Shown: positions 25,874-37,660 of the stretch, in pieces
Position numbering within the stretch: position 1 is the first letter of the stretch
Layout: each line of letters begins with the position of its first letter
DNA from: Neogemmobacter tilapiae
Lineage (GTDB): Bacteria > Pseudomonadota > Alphaproteobacteria > Rhodobacterales > Rhodobacteraceae
Reading direction: 5' to 3'
Assembly: GCF_014652215.1 (NCBI RefSeq)
Contig: NZ_BMYJ01000002.1
Location: 340,074 to 401,339 of the forward strand
DNA: 61,266 nucleotides
The notes under the pieces: model-generated
The model's database searches: none
What the model was told of the DNA's origin: nothing
Seen by the model: only the letters and a program-made list of their open reading frames with translations
Program-made: the position numbers and the translations under genes

Positions 25874-27109
25874 ATGATGCCCAAGACCTATCTTGCCCAG
25901 AACCGTTCTGTGCTGATCTTTATCGCCTGTCTGGCGCTGTTCACGCTGGCCATCACGCTGATGTCCGAGGCCTATGGCGCGCCGCTGATCTCTACCTCGT
26001 TCGTCAAGACCTTGGGCAAGACGTTGTGCCTGTGTCTGGTGGCCTTGGCGATGGATCTGATCTGGGGTTATGCGGGCATTCTGTCCTTGGGCCACATGGC
26101 GTTTTTCGCGCTGGGCGGCTATATGGCGGGCATGTGGCTGATGTATGCGCGGACGGAAGAAATCGTCGTGCAGGCCTTGGCGCAAAGCCCGCTGCCCGCG
26201 ACGGCAGAGGAGATCACCCAAGGCATTGCGACGCAGATTTTCGGGGTGGTGGGGTCGTCGGATTTTCCGCTGATCTGGAGTTTCGCACATTCCTTCCCGC
26301 TGCAAATGGCGATGGCGGTGCTGGTGCCGGGCCTGCTGGCGCTGGTCTTTGGCTGGCTGGCGTTTCGGAGCCGGGTGACAGGGGTTTACCTGTCGATCCT
26401 GACGCAGGCGATGACCTTGGCGCTGTCGTTGTATCTGTTCCAGAATGACAGCGGGCTGCGTGGCAACAACGGGCTGTCGGGCTTGCAGAACATTCCGGGG
26501 TTGGGCGATGTGGGCCAAGACAAGCTGTCGATCTGGTTCTTCTGGGCCAGCGCTTTGGCCTTGGGCCTGGGCTATATCGCCCTGTCCTTTGTCGTCTCGG
26601 GCAAGTTCGGGTCGGTGATCCGGGCGATCCGGGATGATGAGCAGAGGGTGCGGTTTCTGGGCTATTCGGTGGAAGGCTATAAGCTGTTCCTGTTCACCCT
26701 GACGGCGATTATCGCGGCCTTGGCGGGGGTGCTGTACTACCCGCAGGCGGGGATCATCAACCCGGCGGAACTGGCCCCCATCGCCTCGATCTATCTGGCG
26801 GTCTGGGTGGCGATTGGGGGGCGGGGGCGGCTTTATGGGGCGGTGATTGGCGCGGCCTTTGTGTCCTTGCTGTCCAGCTGGTTCACGGGCGGGCGGGCAC
26901 CGTCGATCCCCCTAGGGTTCTATACGGTGAACTGGGTGGATTGGTGGCTGGTGCTGCTGGGCGGGGCTTTTGTGGCGGTCACACTGTTTGCGCCCAAGGG
27001 CTTTGGCGGGCTGTTTGATCGGTTCAGCGGGCGGCGCAGCCCGGACCGGAAGGGCGCGGCTTTGGGGCCGGATGATGGGTCGCTGATGGAAAAGGAGGCC
27101 GAGGCATGA
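25874..27109 (+). CDS. urtC: Urea ABC transporter permease UrtC
   Basis: A 411-residue LivM-type permease with about ten helices. MDLIWGYAGILSLGHMAFFALGGYMAGMW is the family hallmark (seen at about residues 58-86, quoted here only as GYAGILSLGHMAFFALGGY). A cytoplasmic coupling loop, RAIRDDEQRVRFLGYSVEGYKL, contacts UrtD and UrtE. The start at 25874 (MMPKTYLAQNRS) is preferred; an upstream in-frame start lies in the repeat region. It overlaps urtD by 4 bp. Confidence 0.92.
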   Translation: MMPKTYLAQNRSVLIFIACLALFTLAITLMSEAYGAPLISTSFVKTLGKTLCLCLVALAMDLIWGYAGILSLGHMAFFALGGYMAGMWLMYARTEEIVVQALAQSPLPATAEEITQGIATQIFGVVGSSDFPLIWSFAHSFPLQMAMAVLVPGLLALVFGWLAFRSRVTGVYLSILTQAMTLALSLYLFQNDSGLRGNNGLSGLQNIPGLGDVGQDKLSIWFFWASALALGLGYIALSFVVSGKFGSVIRAIRDDEQRVRFLGYSVEGYKLFLFTLTAIIAALAGVLYYPQAGIINPAELAPIASIYLAVWVAIGGRGRLYGAVIGAAFVSLLSSWFTGGRAPSIPLGFYTVNWVDWWLVLLGGAFVAVTLFAPKGFGGLFDRFSGRRSPDRKGAALGPDDGSLMEKEAEA

Positions 27110-27849
27110 GCGCGCTTTTGGAAGTGTCGGGCGTGTCGGTGACCTTTGACGGGTTCCGGGCGATCAACAACCTGTCGTTCAACATCGGCATTGGCGAGTT
27201 GCGGGCGGTGATCGGGCCGAATGGGGCGGGGAAGACCACGTTCATGGACATCGTGACGGGGAAAACCCGGCCCGATACGGGGACGGTGACCTTTGGGGAA
27301 CGGTCGGTTTCGTTGCTGTCCTTATCCGAGGCGCAGATTGCGCGGGCGGGGGTGGGGCGCAAGTTTCAGCGCCCGACGGTGTTTGAAGATCAGTCAGTGA
27401 CGGAAAACCTGCTGATGGCCTTGAAGGCCAACCGCAGCCCTTGGCGGGTTTTGTTCTGGAAACCGAAGGTTGAGGATATGGCGCGCGTGCAGGCACTGGC
27501 GGCGCAAGTGGGGCTGGCGGATCAGTTGGCGCGAAAGTCGGGGGAGTTGAGCCACGGGCAGAAGCAATGGCTGGAGATTGGGATGCTGCTGGCGCAGGAG
27601 CCTCGGTTGCTTTTGGTCGATGAACCGGCGGCGGGGATGACCTTGGCGGAGCGGGAACAGACGACAGCGATGCTGGTCGATCTGGCGAAAACGCGGGCGG
27701 TGGTGGTGGTCGAGCATGACATGGAGTTCGTGCGCCGCCTGAACTGCAAGGTGACGGTGCTGCACGAAGGTTCGGTGCTGGCCGAAGGGTCGCTGGACCA
27801 TGTGACGGCGAACCCGCAAGTGATTGATGTTTATCTGGGGCGCGGATGA
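27106..27849 (+). CDS. urtD: Urea ABC transporter ATPase UrtD
   Basis: A 247-residue LivG-type ATPase. It shows Walker [22 protein letters not shown], the ABC signature as [15 protein letters not shown] (histidine in place of the second glycine region, usual for UrtD), Walker [13 protein letters not shown], and [13 protein letters not shown] with the switch histidine. ATGA overlaps link it to urtC before and urtE after, so the three are translated together. Confidence 0.92.
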   Translation: MSALLEVSGVSVTFDGFRAINNLSFNIGIGELRAVIGPNGAGKTTFMDIVTGKTRPDTGTVTFGERSVSLLSLSEAQIARAGVGRKFQRPTVFEDQSVTENLLMALKANRSPWRVLFWKPKVEDMARVQALAAQVGLADQLARKSGELSHGQKQWLEIGMLLAQEPRLLLVDEPAAGMTLAEREQTTAMLVDLAKTRAVVVVEHDMEFVRRLNCKVTVLHEGSVLAEGSLDHVTANPQVIDVYLGRG

Positions 27850-28544
27850 TGCTGGAAACCCAAGGGCTGACTTTGCACTATGGCGGAAGCCAGATTCTGT
27901 ATGGCATCGACTTTGCCGCCAAGGCGGGTGAGGTGACCTGCATCATGGGGACGAATGGGGTTGGGAAAACCTCATTCCTGAAAGCCTTGGCGGGCAGCCA
28001 TCCGCGTTCGGGGGGGCTGGTGCGCTTGGGTGGCGAGGATGTGGGCCGGGCGCGGGCGCAGGATATGGCGCGGCGGGGCTTGGCGGTGGTGCCGCAGGGG
28101 CGGATGATCTTTCCGCTTTTGACGGTGCGGGAAAATCTGGAAACGGGTTATGCCCTGTTGCCGCGCGCAGAACATAAGATCCCGGATGAGATTTTCGATC
28201 TGTTCCCGGTGCTGAAAGACATGGCGCATCGGCGGGGCGGCGATCTTTCCGGCGGGCAACAGCAGCAATTGGCGATTGCGCGGGCGATGATCATGAAGCC
28301 GCGTGTCCTGCTGTTGGACGAACCGACCGAAGGCATCCAGCCGAACATCATTCAGCAGATCGGGCGGGTGATCGAATATCTGAAGGGCAAGGGGGATATG
28401 GCGATCATTCTGGTCGAGCAGTTCTTTGATTTTGCTTACGGGTTGGCGGACCAGTTCTATGTGTTCCGGCGGGGTTCTGTGGCGATGCAGGGCAGCAAGG
28501 CGGAGCTGACGCGCGACATTCTGCGGGCCGAGGTTTCGGTCTGA
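27846..28544 (+). CDS. urtE: Urea ABC transporter ATPase UrtE
   Basis: A 232-residue LivF-type ATPase. Walker A reads [15 protein letters not shown], the signature [15 protein letters not shown], Walker [15 protein letters not shown], and the switch histidine position is replaced by [11 protein letters not shown], as is normal for UrtE. It starts within the urtD stop. It is the last urt gene; the sequence turns AT-richer (TGACAAAATTAATTTGTC) just after it, where a promoter for the next pair may lie. Confidence 0.92.
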   Translation: MMLETQGLTLHYGGSQILYGIDFAAKAGEVTCIMGTNGVGKTSFLKALAGSHPRSGGLVRLGGEDVGRARAQDMARRGLAVVPQGRMIFPLLTVRENLETGYALLPRAEHKIPDEIFDLFPVLKDMAHRRGGDLSGGQQQQLAIARAMIMKPRVLLLDEPTEGIQPNIIQQIGRVIEYLKGKGDMAIILVEQFFDFAYGLADQFYVFRRGSVAMQGSKAELTRDILRAEVSV

Positions 28545-28643
28545 GCGCATCCTGACAAAATTAATTTGTCTGACATATAGATCGCCTGTTGTCCTGTGCC
28601 GCCCGTTTCTGCTTTATCGCAAGCGGGGAAGAGGGATGCCGCG

Positions 28644-29552
28644 ATGGAAGAGCTTTATGACATTCGGGATCGGCGGTTCACGGCGCTGATTCTGATGAAT
28701 GTGGGGATGGAAACCCTTTGGACGGGCGCGCGCTGGGCGGAAGGTCCGGCCTATCATGCGGCGGGGCGCTATCTGGTGTTTTCCGACATCCCGAACGACC
28801 GGCTTTTGCGCTGGGACGAAAGTGATGGGCGGGTCAGCACCTTCCAGCAGCCCGCGGGTTTTCAGAACGGCCATACGATTGACCGTCAGGGGCGGCTGGT
28901 CTGTTGCGAACATTTGGCGCGTTGCGTGTCCCGTGTGGAACATGACGGGCGGCGAGTGGTTCTGGCGAGCCATTATCAGGGCAAGCGGCTGAACAGCCCG
29001 AATGATGTGGTGGTGAAGTCGGATGGGTCGGTCTGGTTCAGCGATCCGTCTTATGGGATCGACACGGATTACGAGGGCGACAAGGCCGACAGTGAGATTG
29101 GCGCGTCGAATGTCTATCGGATCGACCCGGATGGGACGGTGGATTTGGTGATTGGCGATCTGGGGCAGCCGAATGGGCTGGCCTTTTCGCCAGATGAAAG
29201 CGTGCTTTATGTGGCCGACAGCGGCCAGACGCATGACCCTTCGCGCGCGCGGGCGATCCATGCCTATCCGGTGGATGGTAAGGGTGTCGGGCGGGGCGTG
29301 ATGTTCTGCGAAAGCGATTGCGGGTTCTTTGACGGGTTCCGGCTGGATAGGGCGGGGAACCTTTGGACCAGCGCGGGGGATGGGGTGCATTGCTTTGCCT
29401 CGGATGGCACCTTGCTGGGCAAGATCCTGACCGGCGAAGGGGTGGCGAATGTTTGTTTCGGCGGGCCAAAGCGGAACCGGCTGTTTATTTGTGCGACGAC
29501 CAGCTTGCGGTCGATCTATCTGAACACGCAGGGGGTTTCCTATTATGGCTGA
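28644..29552 (+). CDS. SMP-30/gluconolactonase family lactonase
   Basis: A 302-residue six-bladed propeller hydrolase that opens sugar lactones in characterised members. Family features are WAEGPAYHAAGRYLVFSDIPNDRLLRW (metal-binding Glu in AEGP), NSPNDVVVKSDGSVWFSDPSYG (metal-binding Asn) and SPDESVLYVADSG (metal-binding Asp). The ATG at 28644 gives MEELYDIRDRRF; an earlier in-frame start lacks support. It overlaps the following FAH-family gene by 8 bp, so the two probably act in one sugar-acid pathway. Which lactone is used cannot be told. Confidence 0.85.
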   Translation: MEELYDIRDRRFTALILMNVGMETLWTGARWAEGPAYHAAGRYLVFSDIPNDRLLRWDESDGRVSTFQQPAGFQNGHTIDRQGRLVCCEHLARCVSRVEHDGRRVVLASHYQGKRLNSPNDVVVKSDGSVWFSDPSYGIDTDYEGDKADSEIGASNVYRIDPDGTVDLVIGDLGQPNGLAFSPDESVLYVADSGQTHDPSRARAIHAYPVDGKGVGRGVMFCESDCGFFDGFRLDRAGNLWTSAGDGVHCFASDGTLLGKILTGEGVANVCFGGPKRNRLFICATTSLRSIYLNTQGVSYYG

Positions 29553-30690
29553 TCTGGGATTGCCCGCTGAGGGGCTGTTCGTGGGCCGGGTTTGGCGGGC
29601 GGGGGTTGGGCCTTGTGTCGTGACCGTGCGGCAGGGCCGGGTGGTGGACATCACGACGAAAGCCGCGCCGACGATGCGAGATTTGCTGGAACAGGCGGAT
29701 GTTGTGGCTTTCGTGGCGGGGATTGCCGGGGAAGACCTTGGCGCGCTGGTGGATATTGCGGCGGCGAGTGTGGAGCCCGTGGGCGAGGTGACGCATCTGC
29801 TCGCCCCCTGCGATCTGCAAGCGGTGAAGGCCTGCGGGGTGACCTTTGCGCGGTCGATGATCGAGCGGGTGATTGAGGAAAGGGCGGCGGGCGATGCGAG
29901 CCGGGCGCTGGCGATACGGGAAAAGCTGGGCGGGATTCTGGGCGATAACCTGCGGCATTTGGTGCCGGGCAGCGAAAAGGCCATGGAAGTGAAGCGGCTT
30001 TTCAAGGCCGAAGGCTTGTGGAGCCAGTATCTGGAAGTTGGCATCGGGCCGGATGCCGAAGTGTTCACCAAAGCCCCGCCGATGGCGGCGGTGGGCTGGG
30101 GGGCCTCCGTCGGCCTGCACCCGATTAGCCAGTGGAACAACCCGGAGCCGGAGGTGGTTCTGGCGGTGTCGTCGAAGGGCCAAATCGTGGGGGCCGCGCT
30201 GGGCAATGATGTGAACCTGCGGGACGTCGAGGGGCGCTCGGCGCTGTTGTTGGGCAAGGCGAAAGACAACAATGCGGCGGCGAGTATTGGGCCTTTTGTG
30301 CGGCTGTTTGATACGTCGTTCAGTCTGGACGATGTGCGAAGCGCGGAATTGACGCTGCGGGTGGAAGGGACGGACGGCTTTGTGCTGGACGGTCGGTCGA
30401 GCATGGCCGAGATCAGCCGAGATCCGGCGGACCTTGTGGCGCAGGCCTGGGGGCGGCATCACCAATATCCCGATGGGTTCATGCTGTATTGCGGGACGAT
30501 GTTTGCACCAGTGCAAGACAGGGACGGACCGGGGCAGGGGTTCACGCATCATCTGGGCGACCGGGTGGTGATTGCGACGCCTGCGCTGGGGGCTTTGGTC
30601 AACACGGTGCGGTTTTCGACGGAAGCGCCGGAATGGGTGTTTGGGGCAGGGGCCTTGATGCGCAATCTGGCGGGGCGGGGCTTGCTTTAG
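29545..30690 (+). CDS. Fumarylacetoacetate hydrolase-fold protein, AraD1-like
   Basis: A 381-residue enzyme of the FAH superfamily. The N-terminal half has VTFARSMIERVIEERA; the C-terminal catalytic half has GIGPDAEVFTKAPPM, SSKGQIVGAALGNDVNLRDVEG and YCGTMFAPVQDRDGPGQGF. It best matches AraD1-type 2-keto-3-deoxy-pentonate dehydratases, which follow a lactonase and a sugar-acid dehydratase in non-phosphorylative pentose breakdown. The upstream lactonase overlap supports a sugar-acid role; the sugar is unknown and other FAH activities are possible. Confidence 0.8.
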   Translation: MADLGLPAEGLFVGRVWRAGVGPCVVTVRQGRVVDITTKAAPTMRDLLEQADVVAFVAGIAGEDLGALVDIAAASVEPVGEVTHLLAPCDLQAVKACGVTFARSMIERVIEERAAGDASRALAIREKLGGILGDNLRHLVPGSEKAMEVKRLFKAEGLWSQYLEVGIGPDAEVFTKAPPMAAVGWGASVGLHPISQWNNPEPEVVLAVSSKGQIVGAALGNDVNLRDVEGRSALLLGKAKDNNAAASIGPFVRLFDTSFSLDDVRSAELTLRVEGTDGFVLDGRSSMAEISRDPADLVAQAWGRHHQYPDGFMLYCGTMFAPVQDRDGPGQGFTHHLGDRVVIATPALGALVNTVRFSTEAPEWVFGAGALMRNLAGRGLL

Positions 30691-30735
30691 GGTTGCAGGC
30701 GGGCCTACATGGGGAAACCCAGCAGTGAGGCCAGG

Positions 30736-31158
30736 ATGACGCCGTTCTTTCGCAAACCCTTTGTTGTCTTGGCTTTTCTGGGGCTTGCCGCCTGTCAGGG
30801 CGACAAGGCGGCGGACAAGGCCGATGTGCCCAGCGGGGCCGAGGATTTCGCCAATTACTGCGCGGCTTGTCATGGGGCGGGCGGCAAGGGCGATGGTCCA
30901 GCGGCGGCGGGGTTGGCGAAGAAACCGGCAGACCTGACCAAAATCGCGGCGCGGAATGGCGGGGCGTTTCAGGCGACACAGGTGATGGCGCAGATCTGGG
31001 GCTATCAGGATGCGCGGGACGGGGGGCGAGTGATGCCGAAGTTCAGCGAATTGCTGGACTCGCCGAATGTGCTGTTTGACGGCGGCGACGGGATCGCGAC
31101 GCCGACGCCCTTGCGGCTGGTGCAACTGGCCGAGGTGGTGCAGGGTTTGCAGGAGTAA
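30736..31158 (+). CDS. Membrane-anchored lipoprotein cytochrome c
   Basis: A 140-residue class I cytochrome c. The signal MTPFFRKPFVVLAFLGLAAC ends in lipobox LAAC, so the protein is probably lipid-anchored facing the periplasm. Heme c attaches at CAACH (ANYCAACHGAGGKGDG), and the distal methionine is likely in RVMPKFSELL. The start at 30736 is chosen because it begins the signal peptide. It follows the FAH gene by 45 bp. Its partner may be a dehydrogenase elsewhere or the respiratory chain. Confidence 0.88.
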   Translation: MTPFFRKPFVVLAFLGLAACQGDKAADKADVPSGAEDFANYCAACHGAGGKGDGPAAAGLAKKPADLTKIAARNGGAFQATQVMAQIWGYQDARDGGRVMPKFSELLDSPNVLFDGGDGIATPTPLRLVQLAEVVQGLQE

Positions 31159-31294
31159 AGGGCGGCGTGGCGTCCATTTTTCTGCCTTTGACAGATGGCG
31201 GAAGTCACAAGCGCCGCCCGGCGACCAGCCGGGCCGTGCCCGCCGCCCCCATGGGCGCGCACAGCCCTTTGTTCCTCTCAGGTCAAACGGGCGA

Positions 31295-32287
31295 TCAGCC
31301 CCTTACATCCACAACAACGCGGCCCTGCACTTGCCCTGCGAGGATGGCTTGGCCCAGGTCGGGCAGGTCGGCCAGCGTGGCGGGGAGGATCATGCTTTCC
31401 AGTTTGTCCAGCGGCAGGTCTTGCGCGATGCGGGTCCAAGCGCGTTGGCGGGCGGGGAAGGGTTGGGTGACGCTGTCGATGCCCAGAAGGTTCACGCCGC
31501 GCAGAAGGAAGGGGATGACGGAGGTGGGGAGTGAGGCCCCGCCTGCAAGGCCGACGGCGGCGGCAGAGGCACCGTATTGCAACTGGCCAAGGATGCGCGC
31601 CAGCATGGGGCCACCGACGGCGTCGATGCATCCGGCCCAAGCCTCAGACTCCAGCGGGCGTTTGACGGTTTCGGCCAGATCGGCGCGGGGAAGGATGCGG
31701 GTGGCCCCCAGATCGCGCAGATAGGGTTCCGTTTCGGGGCGTCCGGTGACGGCGGCAACGCGGTAGCCCCCGGCATGGGCGAGGGCGGTGGCGACGGAAC
31801 CAACACCGCCTGCGGCCCCGGTGATCAGCAATTCGCCCTTTTCCGGGGTCAGGCCGTGGTCTTCAAGGGCCAGAAGGGCCAAGGCGGCGGTGAGGCCTGC
31901 GGTGCCCACGGCCATGGCTTGGCGGGTGGAAAGGCCCTCGGGCAGAGGCACCAGCCAATCGGCCTTGACGCGGGCACGGGTGGCATAGCCGCCCCAATGG
32001 ATTTCGCCGACGCGCCAACCGGTGAGGACGACCTTGTCGCCGGGTCTGTAGCGGGGATCGGTGGAGGTCTCGACGGTGCCGGCCAGATCAATGCCGGGGA
32101 TATGGGGCCAAGCTTTGACCAGCCCGCCGCCATGGGGCGAGAGGCAGAGGGCGTCTTTGTAATTGAGTGAGGAATATTCGACGGCAACGGTGACATCGCC
32201 GGGTGGCAAAAGGGCCTCGTCCAGTTCGCGGATATGGGCGGTGGCAGGGCCGTCGCCGTCGCGTTCCATCACCAGTGCTTTGAACAT
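31295..32287 (-). CDS. acuI: Acryloyl-CoA reductase (MDR family)
   Basis: NADPH-dependent enzyme that reduces acryloyl-CoA to propionyl-CoA. The 330 residues form a zinc-free medium-chain reductase of the YhdH/AcuI type: SSLNYKDALCLSPHGG and PHIPGIDLAGTVE near the N-terminus, then the Rossmann site LLITGAAGGVGSVATALAHAGG. The ATG at 32287 begins MFKALVMERDGDG. AcuI feeds propionyl-CoA into the Pcc/mutase route 9-17 kb away and protects against toxic acryloyl-CoA from DMSP or 3-hydroxypropionate. No TTTGCAAA box was seen upstream. Confidence 0.9.
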   Translation of the reverse strand: MFKALVMERDGDGPATAHIRELDEALLPPGDVTVAVEYSSLNYKDALCLSPHGGGLVKAWPHIPGIDLAGTVETSTDPRYRPGDKVVLTGWRVGEIHWGGYATRARVKADWLVPLPEGLSTRQAMAVGTAGLTAALALLALEDHGLTPEKGELLITGAAGGVGSVATALAHAGGYRVAAVTGRPETEPYLRDLGATRILPRADLAETVKRPLESEAWAGCIDAVGGPMLARILGQLQYGASAAAVGLAGGASLPTSVIPFLLRGVNLLGIDSVTQPFPARQRAWTRIAQDLPLDKLESMILPATLADLPDLGQAILAGQVQGRVVVDVRG

Positions 32288-32303
32288 GATCGGCCTCCCT
32301 TTG

Positions 32304-32339
32304 CCCCCCACCCCAACCCTCCCCACAGGGGGGAGGGGG
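32304..32339. repeat. Third copy of the C/G-rich palindromic repeat
   Basis: Same element as the inverted pair between urtB and urtC, with core CCCTCCCCACAGGGGGGAGG. It is a single copy placed 17 bp before the acuI start codon on the opposite sense. Confidence 0.7.
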
Positions 32340-32375
32340 TTTTAGAAGGCTAGCGTTCTGGGGCGCAGGTGCAAG

Positions 32376-35417
<3,042 letters not shown>

Positions 35418-35533
35418 GGCGCTAGGGGCGGTAGAGAGTCCCCCCTTTCCTTTGCTGCGCAAACTGACTATCACCCATAGCCAAATATGGGGCCAAAGGG
35501 CCCATGGGTTCCTAACAAAAGAGCGATGGACAG

Positions 35534-36700
35534 ATGAAAGTTCTTATCCTTGGTGGCGATGGTTTCTGCGGCTGGCCGACCGCGCTGCACCTGTCGGATC
35601 TGGGCCACGACATCATCATCGTGGACAATCTGTCGCGCCGCGACATCGACAATGAGCTGTCGGTGGAAAGCCTGACGCCGATCTCGCCGATCCAGACGCG
35701 GATCAAGGCGTGGAAAGAAGTGTCGGGCAAGACGCTGGGTTTTGAAAATCTGGACCTGTCGAAAGACTATGCCGAGCTGGTGCAGCTGCTGGTGAAGGAA
35801 AAGCCCGACGCGGTGGTGCATTTCGCCGAACAGCGGGCCGCGCCCTATTCGATGAAATCGTCCTGGCACAAGCGTTACACGGTGGACAACAACATCAGCG
35901 CCACGAACAACCTCTGCGCCGCTGTGGTGGAATCGGGGCTGGATATCCACGTCGTCCATCTGGGGACGATGGGGGTTTACGGTTATTCCTCGGTTGGGCT
36001 GCCGATCCCGGAAGGCTATCTGCCGGTAAAGCTGGACGTGCCGAACAAGGGCTTGGTGGATCAGGATATTCTGTATCCGACAAACCCCGGCTCGATCTAT
36101 CACATGACCAAGTCGCTGGATCAGATCATCTTTGCCTACTATGCCAAGAACGACCAGATGCGGGTGACCGACCTGCATCAGGGTATCGTCTGGGGCACGC
36201 AGACCGATCAGACCAAGCGCGATGAACGTCTGATCAACCGTTTTGACTATGATGGCGACTATGGCACAGTGCTGAACCGTTTCCTGATGCAGGCGGCGGT
36301 GGGTTATCCGCTGACCGTGCATGGCACGGGTGGGCAGACCCGCGCCTTCATCCATATCAAGGATACCGTGCGCTGCATCGAACTGGCCGTGACGAACCCG
36401 CCCGCTAAGGGCAACAAGGTTCATATCATGAACCAAGTGACCGAAACGCACCGGGTGCGCGATCTGGCGAAACTGGTGTCGGAACTGACGGGGGCCACCA
36501 TCAAGCCGATGGACAACCCGCGCAAGGAAGATGCGGAAAACGATCTGATCGTGCGGAACGACAACTTCCTGAAACTGGGCCTGAACCCGACCAAGCTGGA
36601 AGCGGGGCTGTTGGAAGAGGTCAAGGAAATCGCGGAAAAGTACAAGCATCGCGCTGACCTGACTCGCATTCCCTGCGAATCGCTCTGGGTGAAAAAGTAA
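35534..36700 (+). CDS. sqdB: UDP-sulfoquinovose synthase-like NAD-dependent enzyme
   Basis: In characterised relatives (SqdB/SQD1) this enzyme joins sulfite to UDP-glucose to give UDP-sulfoquinovose. The 388 residues show the unusual NAD motif GGDGFCGWPTALHLSDLG, IVDNLSRR, VVHFAEQRAAPYSM, the catalytic Thr in LGTMGVYGYSS, the Tyr-Lys pair in SIYHMTKSLDQ, and LNRFLMQAAVGYPLTVHGTGG, all as in SQD1. The product could enter sulfolipid or a sulfoquinovose-containing glycan. A DUF4422-GT8 transferase two genes on recalls the glycogenin-like SqdD of Rhodobacter, but glf and sulfotransferase-like neighbours fit a surface glycan equally well. Confidence 0.82.
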   Translation: MKVLILGGDGFCGWPTALHLSDLGHDIIIVDNLSRRDIDNELSVESLTPISPIQTRIKAWKEVSGKTLGFENLDLSKDYAELVQLLVKEKPDAVVHFAEQRAAPYSMKSSWHKRYTVDNNISATNNLCAAVVESGLDIHVVHLGTMGVYGYSSVGLPIPEGYLPVKLDVPNKGLVDQDILYPTNPGSIYHMTKSLDQIIFAYYAKNDQMRVTDLHQGIVWGTQTDQTKRDERLINRFDYDGDYGTVLNRFLMQAAVGYPLTVHGTGGQTRAFIHIKDTVRCIELAVTNPPAKGNKVHIMNQVTETHRVRDLAKLVSELTGATIKPMDNPRKEDAENDLIVRNDNFLKLGLNPTKLEAGLLEEVKEIAEKYKHRADLTRIPCESLWVKK

Positions 36701-36701
36701 C

Positions 36702-37643
36702 ATGGCCAAACCCGTCCTTGTCACCGGCGGGGCCGGGTTTGTTGGGGCCAACCTTGTCCGGCTTTTGCTGGGCAAGGGGTATGACGTCACGATTCTGGAC
36801 AACTTTGACCGGGGGCGTGCGGCCTATCTCGACGGGTTGGACGTGCGGGTGGTGCGCGCCGATATCCGCGACGGCGAGGCGCTGAAGACGGCATTCAAGG
36901 GCCAAGAGGCGATTTTCCATCTGGCGGCCTATGGTTCGGTGGTGGAATCGATTGAAGACCCGGATACGAATTTTCAGGTGAACGTCGTTGGCACGCTGAA
37001 CGTCTTGAAGGCGGCGGTGGCCAATGACGTGGGCAAACTGGTGTTTTCATCAACTGGCGGGGCCCTGATGGGCAATACGGCGCCGCCGGTGAACGAAAAG
37101 TCGGTGCCCCGGCCGATTTCGCCCTATGGGGCCAGCAAGCTGGCCTGCGAGGGCTATCTGTGTGCCTTTGCGGAATCCTACGGGCTGAACACGCTGATGT
37201 GCCGTTTCGCCAATGTTTATGGGCCTTGGTCGGCGCATAAGCAGGGGGTTTTCAACAAATATCTTGTGGCGATTGACAAGGGGGAGCCGCTGGTCGTCTA
37301 TGGCGATCCGGTGCGGGATTTCATCTATGTCGAAGATCTGGTGCGGGGGCTGACCCTGGGACTGGAAAGCGACACGAAGGCGGGGGATGCCTATCACCTG
37401 TCAACGAACACCGGCGTTCGGATTGTCGATCTGGCGGCGGAAATGCTGTCGATCCGGCGGAAGAACGACAGTCAGTTGATCCGACATCCGGCGCGGCGGG
37501 GCGAGGTGGCGGAAAATTTTGCCGAAGGGCATAAGGCCTCGGCGGATTTGGGATTCACGGCGCAGGTGACTTTGCGCCCCGGTCTGGAAAAGACCATCGA
37601 ATGGTTTGATGCGCATGCGGATTTGTGGAAGCCCGGCGCCTGA
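36702..37643 (+). CDS. NAD-dependent sugar epimerase/dehydratase
   Basis: A 313-residue extended short-chain dehydrogenase. It has the NAD site VTGGAGFVGANLVRLL, LAAYGSVVESIEDP, FSSTGGALMG for the serine/threonine site, and YGASKLACEGYL with the catalytic Tyr-Lys. The fold is that of UDP-glucose 4-epimerases. It begins 1 bp after the sqdB stop, so they are in one operon. A UDP-galactose supply for Glf would be a sensible role. It might instead correspond to SqdC; the sequence does not decide. Confidence 0.82.
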   Translation: MAKPVLVTGGAGFVGANLVRLLLGKGYDVTILDNFDRGRAAYLDGLDVRVVRADIRDGEALKTAFKGQEAIFHLAAYGSVVESIEDPDTNFQVNVVGTLNVLKAAVANDVGKLVFSSTGGALMGNTAPPVNEKSVPRPISPYGASKLACEGYLCAFAESYGLNTLMCRFANVYGPWSAHKQGVFNKYLVAIDKGEPLVVYGDPVRDFIYVEDLVRGLTLGLESDTKAGDAYHLSTNTGVRIVDLAAEMLSIRRKNDSQLIRHPARRGEVAENFAEGHKASADLGFTAQVTLRPGLEKTIEWFDAHADLWKPGA

Positions 37644-37660
37644 TTTTGGGAAATGCCGCG

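Noticed and set aside
24130-25884. 584-codon minus-strand frame
   Set aside because: Opposite urtB, which has clear permease motifs; no recognisable protein features.
29485-31125. 546-codon minus-strand frame
   Set aside because: Opposite the FAH and cytochrome c genes; Arg/His/Pro-rich shadow.
31216-31234. GCCCGGC/GCCGGGC hairpin between cytochrome c and acuI
   Set aside because: Only 7 bp, no T-run; common by chance at this GC content.
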